Under the pieces are notes generated by a model, which saw only the letters and a program-made list of their open reading frames with translations, was not told where the DNA came from and made no database searches. This document shows, in pieces, positions 5,285 to 10,191 of a DNA stretch of 10,191 nucleotides (positions are counted from its first letter, which is position 1; every line of letters begins with the position of its first letter). The stretch is from positions 1 through 10,191 of the forward strand of contig JAKACR010000082.1 in the NCBI GenBank assembly GCA_021821225.1, in the 5' to 3' direction. The position numbers and the translations under genes are program-made. The DNA comes from Bacillota bacterium. GTDB taxonomy: Bacteria; Bacillota; Bacilli; Alicyclobacillales; SLC66.

Positions 5285-7990
5285 ATGAAAGATTCTTTCG
5301 ATTCGCTCGCCGTACTTCAGGCGGGCGGGAAGTCGCTGCGCTATTACCGGTTGCAGACTCTGCAGGAACGGGGAATCGCGGACGTGTCGCGCCTGCCGTT
5401 TTCCATCAAGGTTCTATTGGAGAGCCTGCTTCGCCGGCGTGACGGCTACATCGTCACGGACGAACACATCAGGACGCTTGCCGCGTGGCATCCGATCGCC
5501 GTGCAGGACAGGGACATCCCTTTTCTCCCCGCCCGCATCTTGCTGCAGGACTTCACCGGCGTGCCCGTCGCGGTGGACTTGGCCGCGTTGCGCAGTGCCA
5601 TGCGACGCGCGGGCGGCGATCCGAAACGGATCAATCCGCTGATTCCGGTCGATCTGGTGATCGACCACTCGGTGCAGGTGGATGTGTTCGGTTCGGGCGA
5701 TGCGCTGCAGGCCAACGTGGATCTCGAATTTCGGCGCAATGAGGAACGCTACAAATTCCTGCACTGGGCAACCGCTTCGTTTGACCATTTCCGCGTCGTT
5801 CCCCCTTCCACAGGCATCGTTCATCAGGTGAACCTCGAATACCTCGCGTCCGTGGTGCAGGTCCGGGAAGGCGCCAACGGTTGGGAGGCGTTCCCGGACT
5901 CTCTGGTCGGGACTGATTCTCATACCACGATGGTCAATGGACTCGGCGTGCTCGGCTGGGGCGTCGGCGGGATCGAGGCGGAGGCGTGCATGCTGGGCCA
6001 GCCGCTGTACATGGTGATGCCGCAGGTGATCGGCTTCAAGCTGACGGGCAGGCTGCCCGAGGGTTCTACGGCGACTGACCTGGCCCTGACGGTGACGCAG
6101 ATGCTGCGCAAAAAGGGCGTGGTCGGCAAATTTGTTGAGTTTTTCGGCGCCGGGCTCAGTTCCATGACTCTGGCTGACCGTGCGACAATTGGCAACATGT
6201 CGCCTGAATATGGCGCGACGATGGGCTTTTTCCCCGTGGACGAAGAGACGCTGCGCTACTTGCGGCGGACCGGCCGTCCGGAAGAACAGATTGCGATCGT
6301 GGAGGCGTACACGAAAGAGCAGGGCCTCTTCCGTACCGACGGGATGCAGGACCCTGTTTTTTCCGATGTGGTGGAACTCGATCTTGGCACGGTGGTTCCC
6401 TCCGTCGCAGGTCCCAGGCGGCCGCAGGACCGGATCGACCTGCGCGACATGAAGGAGCGTTTTCGGCAGGCGGCGGTGCAGTCTGTAAAAGAGGGCGGAT
6501 TTGGCATTTCGCCGGAGGCAAGGGATATGCGGGTGTCGCTCACCATCGACGGGCAGGATACGGAACTCACGGCGGGTTCGGTCGTCATCGCGGCGATCAC
6601 AAGCTGTACCAACACGTCCAATCCATCCGTCATGGTCGCGGCAGGGATGTTGGCGAAGAAGGCGGTGTTGCGCGGCCTGACCCGCAAACCGCACGTCAAG
6701 ACCAGCCTCGCGCCCGGATCGCGCGTGGTGACGCAGTATCTGATCGATGCGGGGATGATGCCGTATCTAGAGCAATTGGGCTTTCAGATAGTGGGGTACG
6801 GTTGCACCACCTGCATCGGGAACAGCGGTCCGCTGATTCCGGAGGTCGAGCAGGCTGTCGTAAAACACGGCATGACGGTGGCGGCCGCGTTGAGCGGCAA
6901 CCGCAATTTCGAAGGGCGAATCCACCCGCTGGTACGGGCGAATTACTTGGCATCCCCGCCTTTGGTGGTGGCGTATGCGCTCGCCGGACGGATTGACATC
7001 GACTTGGCGAACGACCCGATCGGCGTGGGCAAGGACGGAGAATCTGTGTATCTGCGCGATATCTGGCCGTCTTCACAAGAGGTGGACGAAGCGGTCCGGT
7101 CGCACCTGAAACCGGAAGTGTTTCGCGCCCAGTACGAAAATGTGTTGCAGGGAAACGAACGGTGGAACGCTCTGCCTACGCCGGAGGGCGAACTGTTTGC
7201 CTGGGACGCGGCGTCCACCTACGTGCAGGAGCCGCCCTTTTTTGCGGATGTCGCGGACAGAGAGCTGACGATCCGCGACATCCGCGGCGCCCACGTGCTG
7301 GCGTTGCTCGGCGATTCCGTCACGACGGACCATATCTCTCCCGCCGGGGCGATCAGCCCCAGCAGTCCGGCTGGCGAGTACCTGTTGCAGCGCGGCGTGG
7401 ATGCCGGGAATTTCAATTCTTACGGTTCCCGGCGCGGCAATCATGAGGTGATGATGCGCGGCACGTTCGCCAATATCCGGATACGCAACGAGATGGCACC
7501 GGGCACGGAGGGCGGCGTGACGATGCATGTGCCGACGGGCGAAGTGCTGTCGATCTACGATGCGGCGATGAAATACAAGGCGGCGGGAATGCCGACGGTC
7601 GTGATCGCCGGGAAAGAGTATGGAACGGGGAGCTCGCGCGACTGGGCCGCGAAAGGGACCTACCTGCTCGGAGTGAGGGCGGTTATCGCCGAGAGTTTTG
7701 AGCGCATCCACCGCAGCAACCTGGTCGGCATGGGCGTGTTGCCCCTTCAACTCGACGCGGACGTGACGTGGCGCACACTCGGCGTTACAGGCAAGGAAAC
7801 GTTCGACATTGTCGGACTGGACGATACACTCCATCCCGGACAGCGGGTGCACGTCGATGGCAGGCGGCCGGACGGTTCGACGCTTTCTTTTGAGGCGACG
7901 GTCCGGCTCGACGCGCCGATCGAAGTGGACTACTACAGGAACGGCGGCATTTTGCAGATGGTGTTGCGCCATATGCTAAAGGGCGCGTGA
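5285..7990 (+). CDS. acnA: Aconitate hydratase (AcnA/IRP type)
   Basis: This 901-residue cytoplasmic [4Fe-4S] enzyme converts citrate to isocitrate in the TCA cycle; the length matches the AcnA family. The N-terminal region contains the substrate-site block [19 protein letters not shown]. Cluster ligands are Cys441 ([10 protein letters not shown]), Cys507 and Cys510 ([11 protein letters not shown]). The C-terminal swivel domain has [12 protein letters not shown] starting at Gly776. The frame is open back to 5165, but ATG 5285 has GGAG (5273-5276) 8 bases upstream and gives the usual AcnA beginning (DSF...[10 protein letters not shown]). The gene is preceded by a 135-base leader and appears to be transcribed alone, converging on the methyltransferase gene. 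The Bacillus orthologue is citB, which also binds RNA as an apo-protein; whether that holds here is unknown. Confidence 0.97.
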   Translation: MKDSFDSLAVLQAGGKSLRYYRLQTLQERGIADVSRLPFSIKVLLESLLRRRDGYIVTDEHIRTLAAWHPIAVQDRDIPFLPARILLQDFTGVPVAVDLAALRSAMRRAGGDPKRINPLIPVDLVIDHSVQVDVFGSGDALQANVDLEFRRNEERYKFLHWATASFDHFRVVPPSTGIVHQVNLEYLASVVQVREGANGWEAFPDSLVGTDSHTTMVNGLGVLGWGVGGIEAEACMLGQPLYMVMPQVIGFKLTGRLPEGSTATDLALTVTQMLRKKGVVGKFVEFFGAGLSSMTLADRATIGNMSPEYGATMGFFPVDEETLRYLRRTGRPEEQIAIVEAYTKEQGLFRTDGMQDPVFSDVVELDLGTVVPSVAGPRRPQDRIDLRDMKERFRQAAVQSVKEGGFGISPEARDMRVSLTIDGQDTELTAGSVVIAAITSCTNTSNPSVMVAAGMLAKKAVLRGLTRKPHVKTSLAPGSRVVTQYLIDAGMMPYLEQLGFQIVGYGCTTCIGNSGPLIPEVEQAVVKHGMTVAAALSGNRNFEGRIHPLVRANYLASPPLVVAYALAGRIDIDLANDPIGVGKDGESVYLRDIWPSSQEVDEAVRSHLKPEVFRAQYENVLQGNERWNALPTPEGELFAWDAASTYVQEPPFFADVADRELTIRDIRGAHVLALLGDSVTTDHISPAGAISPSSPAGEYLLQRGVDAGNFNSYGSRRGNHEVMMRGTFANIRIRNEMAPGTEGGVTMHVPTGEVLSIYDAAMKYKAAGMPTVVIAGKEYGTGSSRDWAAKGTYLLGVRAVIAESFERIHRSNLVGMGVLPLQLDADVTWRTLGVTGKETFDIVGLDDTLHPGQRVHVDGRRPDGSTLSFEATVRLDAPIEVDYYRNGGILQMVLRHMLKGA

Positions 7991-8085
7991 TCCTGACCGG
8001 AGACGCTTTACGCACGGCGGGCCGAACGAGAGGTTCCGGAGGAAACGGCATGCGCAAAGAAGCGGGATGCGATTCTCTCACACTT

Positions 8086-9564
8086 TCACATGCGGACGCG
8101 CTTTTGCGCGCGCAGCATCTGCAGGGGAAAGGAGATCCTGCGGTCTTCGGGAGCATATTGCAACCAGATCTGGAGGCTTTTTTCGTGCAGGCGCGCCAGG
8201 AGACGCTGGCGCGCCTTCCAGGGAAGCCCGGCCAATTCTTGTTCAAGCCAGCCGATTCCGTTGATGAGATAGTGCAGAACGCTTTCCGAGTGGTGAAAGA
8301 CCATCCTGAGCTGTGCGTGTTCCGTTTCCACCCATTCCATGCCGGCGGCTTGAAAGGCTTTCACGGCTTGATGATCCTCCAGCAGGAAGTTGTATGCTTC
8401 ATCCTCGCGCGAAACGGCGCTGCGAGCGATGCCCATGCACCAGTCGCGGTAAAACGGCTGTTCGTCCGTCACCTTCAGCGGATGGATACTTGCCGCGTGT
8501 CCGCCAGGCTTGAGAATGCGCGCGATCTCGCGCGCAACGGCGTCCGCGTTCGCGTGGCGCAAAACGCCGACGGCGACGACGGCGTCGAATGTCTCATCCG
8601 GAAAAGGGATCAGTTCGGCGTGGCCGTGATGAAATTGCACCCACTCCCCGTGGTCTCTCAGCCAGTCCACATCCGCCGTGCGAGTGGCTTGTGCAGACGC
8701 GCCGAGCACGTCGAGGCGGCCGGCGGGACCGACGAGCATGGCGAGATCCTTGTTCAAAGATACGGAACCGTCACCGTAACAGATCTCCAGCACGCGCATG
8801 CCCGCCGAGGCGCGCGACCAGGAAAGGAACCGACTGCGCAGGCTGTCGATGTCCGGCCAGAGTTCCCTGGTGAATTCGCGGCCCCGCCTCTCCGGATAAG
8901 ATCTGGGACTGTGCAGCATTTTGACGCGGTGGCGGAGATAGCCGGACGCTTCGAGCAGCGCGCGCAGTTCATCCAGTTTTCCTTTTCCCGCTTTGGTAAG
9001 GACGACAAAGCGCCGCCCGCGCTCGATCCGGATGGCGTACATACCGTAATACGCTCCGAGGAGCAATTCGTCTGAAATCGAGTAGTCGATCCACGGTCTG
9101 TGCCATGTGCCAAGGATGAATTCTCGTTCCGGCACTTCTCCATAAAAGGCCAGCGCGCTCAAATTTTCAAACAACGTGACGGTGCCGTACACATTGATGA
9201 GCTGTGGCAGGCTGTGTTTTGCCGTAAAATCCGCCACGGTGGCCAGTGCCGCGTCGGCGATTTGCTCGTCGATTTCCTGTGACGGCGAACGCAGCAGGGC
9301 GAGACTCATGGCAATGGAGGCGGCGATTTCGTATACGGCGGTCTGAGGAACGCGCTCAGGGACCGGCCGTGTCCCGTAGTGCCGGACCACAGTGTCCTCC
9401 GTCCATTCCCGCTCGATCAGACGGGTGACTTTGGCGTTCAATTCCTGAAAGATGTAGGCGTCGATCCTGTCGGTCGTGTTGGCGCCCATCAGCCACGGGC
9501 TGACGGAAAGTCCGCTGCGCAGGAAAGCCTTCAGTGTATCCACGTCGGTGGAGAAACTGGACAT
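8086..9564 (-). CDS. SAM-dependent methyltransferase with a long N-terminal domain
   Basis: The product is about 492 residues. Residues 258-357 carry a class I (methyltransferase type 11-like) core: motif I VLEICYGDG (258-266), the strand-II region DVLGAS (285-290), then ELIPFPDETFDAVVAVGVLRHA and ILKPGG. Motif I departs from the usual ExGxGxG: the first glycine is Cys and the next residue Tyr. The first 240 residues do not match a methyltransferase core; residues 177-209 look like a wing plus helix of a winged-helix fold (RIERGRRFVVLTKAGKGKLDEL). The last 130 residues are helical. The substrate is unknown. ATG 9564 or GTG 9567 is preferred to ATG 9606, because GGGAG lies 7-10 bases upstream. 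The gene converges on acnA with 95 bp between stops. Confidence 0.8.
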   Translation of the reverse strand: MSSFSTDVDTLKAFLRSGLSVSPWLMGANTTDRIDAYIFQELNAKVTRLIEREWTEDTVVRHYGTRPVPERVPQTAVYEIAASIAMSLALLRSPSQEIDEQIADAALATVADFTAKHSLPQLINVYGTVTLFENLSALAFYGEVPEREFILGTWHRPWIDYSISDELLLGAYYGMYAIRIERGRRFVVLTKAGKGKLDELRALLEASGYLRHRVKMLHSPRSYPERRGREFTRELWPDIDSLRSRFLSWSRASAGMRVLEICYGDGSVSLNKDLAMLVGPAGRLDVLGASAQATRTADVDWLRDHGEWVQFHHGHAELIPFPDETFDAVVAVGVLRHANADAVAREIARILKPGGHAASIHPLKVTDEQPFYRDWCMGIARSAVSREDEAYNFLLEDHQAVKAFQAAGMEWVETEHAQLRMVFHHSESVLHYLINGIGWLEQELAGLPWKARQRLLARLHEKSLQIWLQYAPEDRRISFPLQMLRAQKRVRM

Positions 9565-9649
9565 CACAGTAACGCTCCCGTTTCCCGCCAGCAGCCAGCA
9601 TCCCATTGTTCCCGTTCAACAAACATCGCCAGCGCAAAACGCGCTACGG

Positions 9650-9695
9650 AAAAGGGAATAATGGCGGCCCGGCGAACATTTATTTTCCCTTTTTT
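9650..9695. terminator. Bidirectional terminator-like hairpin over a stop codon
   Basis: AAAAGGGAA (9650-9658) pairs with TTCCCTTTT (9685-9693), and TAA (9659-9661) with TTA (9680-9682) past two unpaired bases. Read on the plus strand it ends in T6 (9690-9695). Read on the minus strand it has an A6 run before the stem and TTTT within its 3' arm. It contains the stop codon of the leftward gene at 9680. A second small hairpin, AGCGC-loop-GCGCT (9631-9645), follows on the minus strand. The arrangement probably ends the upstream gene before the methyltransferase. Confidence 0.5.
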
Positions 9696-10191
9696 GTGGA
9701 CAGTGTGGGATCGGCGATGGACTCCAACGTGACCGGACTGGTGCCGCCCTGGGCGAAGCGGATGGTCACCAGGTCGCCCGGCCTGACAAACGGCACCACG
9801 TCGGGAGCGAGGGAGAGATCGGCGCGGTACGCCGAGCCATTGATTAGATACAGCCAGTATTCCTTGACCGTCGCGCCGCTGGCTCCACTGGACGACAGGT
9901 AGGTGGCCACGCGCTGCACGCGACCTGTCACTGTTTGTAAGGCGAGAGGTCCCGAACCTGCTGCGATCCCGTTGCCGGCCAAGTAGGCCTGCCAGTTGGC
10001 GAGTGCCGAAGCCATCGTCGACGCGATGACCGGCTGCGCCACATTTTTCGGGTCGACGATCGCGACCTGCTGGACGATGCCGCTCTGGTTCACCACGGGC
10101 GCGATGTACGCCAGGGCGCCGGCGATGTTGTACAAAAGGGCGCGCCCCGATGTCAGCGTGCTATTGATAGTGGCGCCGTTGATGCGCTGGG
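9680..10191 (-). CDS. C-terminal part of an unidentified protein
   Basis: The frame is open to the right edge, so the N-terminus is missing; 169 residues are visible. The region looks folded, with beta-type stretches (LLYNIAGALAYIAPVV, VQQVAIVDP, EYWLYLINGSAYRADLSL) and a small-barrel-like segment VRPGDLVTIRFAQGG near the C-terminus. It ends in a basic tail (STKKGK). A short Ser/Gly-rich linker (SSSGASGA) sits in the middle. No transmembrane helix is clear in the visible part. A TTG at 10135 could serve as a start, but the frame continues beyond it with protein-like sequence, so it is treated as partial. No family was recognised. It lies on the same strand as the methyltransferase gene, with a terminator-like hairpin between. 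Confidence 0.65.
   Translation of the reverse strand, partial: QRINGATINSTLTSGRALLYNIAGALAYIAPVVNQSGIVQQVAIVDPKNVAQPVIASTMASALANWQAYLAGNGIAAGSGPLALQTVTGRVQRVATYLSSSGASGATVKEYWLYLINGSAYRADLSLAPDVVPFVRPGDLVTIRFAQGGTSPVTLESIADPTLSTKKGK

Noticed and set aside
5414..6694. 426-residue minus-strand open frame opposite acnA
   Set aside because: Antisense shadow of a fully conserved aconitase in GC-rich DNA; composition rich in Arg and His and no motifs.
8048..8070. Hairpin GCAT-G-CGC / GCG-GG-ATGC between acnA and the methyltransferase
   Set aside because: Only seven pairs with an internal loop and no T run on either side; too weak to call a terminator.
7987..9075. Plus-strand open frame starting GTGA-overlapped with the acnA stop, also with GGAGG seven bases before an internal ATG at 8050
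   Set aside because: The start looks coupled to acnA, but nearly all of the frame is antisense to the methyltransferase gene, which has clear motifs. The predicted protein has no recognisable domain and the Arg/His/Ala-rich look of a shadow frame.
1..10191. tRNA, rRNA, CRISPR array, insertion sequence or phage signature
   Set aside because: None was found on either strand; no regularly spaced repeat array, transposase motif or tRNA-like cloverleaf was seen.

Overview
The window reads as a GC-rich stretch of ordinary bacterial chromosome. Spacing, GGAGG-type ribosome binding sites, frequent GTG starts and the gene set (an SxxK-type D-alanyl-D-alanine carboxypeptidase, an AcnA-type aconitase, a class II fumarase) suggest a high-GC Firmicute, perhaps Alicyclobacillaceae-like. 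That assignment is inference from style and protein flavour. No rRNA, tRNA, CRISPR array, insertion sequence, phage or defence gene was recognised.

Layout, left to right. Bases 1-94 are the tail of an unidentified plus-strand gene. Bases 95-493 hold no convincing protein gene, but do hold a possible promoter, a strongly self-complementary stretch (about 194-381) ending in a hairpin plus T7, and a second, clear intrinsic terminator (418-447); this could be a small structured RNA or a long 3' UTR. A histidine-phosphatase gene (494-1084, +) then runs tail-to-tail into a DUF488 gene (1050-1469, -), with 35 bp of overlap. The DUF488 gene is divergent from a secreted or membrane-anchored D-alanyl-D-alanine carboxypeptidase (1628-2899, +), with candidate extended -10 promoters for both between them. 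A 204-bp gap contains a long perfect inverted repeat, followed by a class II fumarase, fumC (3104-4474, +).

Bases 4474-5285 are occupied by two small leftward genes: a 61-residue two-helix membrane protein (4527-4712) and a 68-residue His- and acid-rich soluble protein (4907-5113). A good extended -10 promoter for aconitase overlaps the start region of the second one. The acnA gene (5285-7990, +) is complete, with all three Fe-S cysteines and the swivel-domain motif. It converges on a leftward gene for an unusual SAM-dependent methyltransferase with a long N-terminal domain (8086-9564). Upstream of that, on the same strand, is the C-terminal part of an unidentified protein (9680 to the window edge), whose stop codon lies inside a terminator-like hairpin.

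Fumarase and aconitase are both TCA-cycle enzymes, but they are separated by two opposite-strand genes and are not one operon; most genes here look monocistronic. No clearly novel multi-gene system was seen. The points most worth checking are the structured-RNA candidate at 194-381, the inverted repeat ahead of fumC, the SxN-to-SxD change in the carboxypeptidase, the two small proteins, alternative hairpins in the acnA leader, and the atypical methyltransferase.
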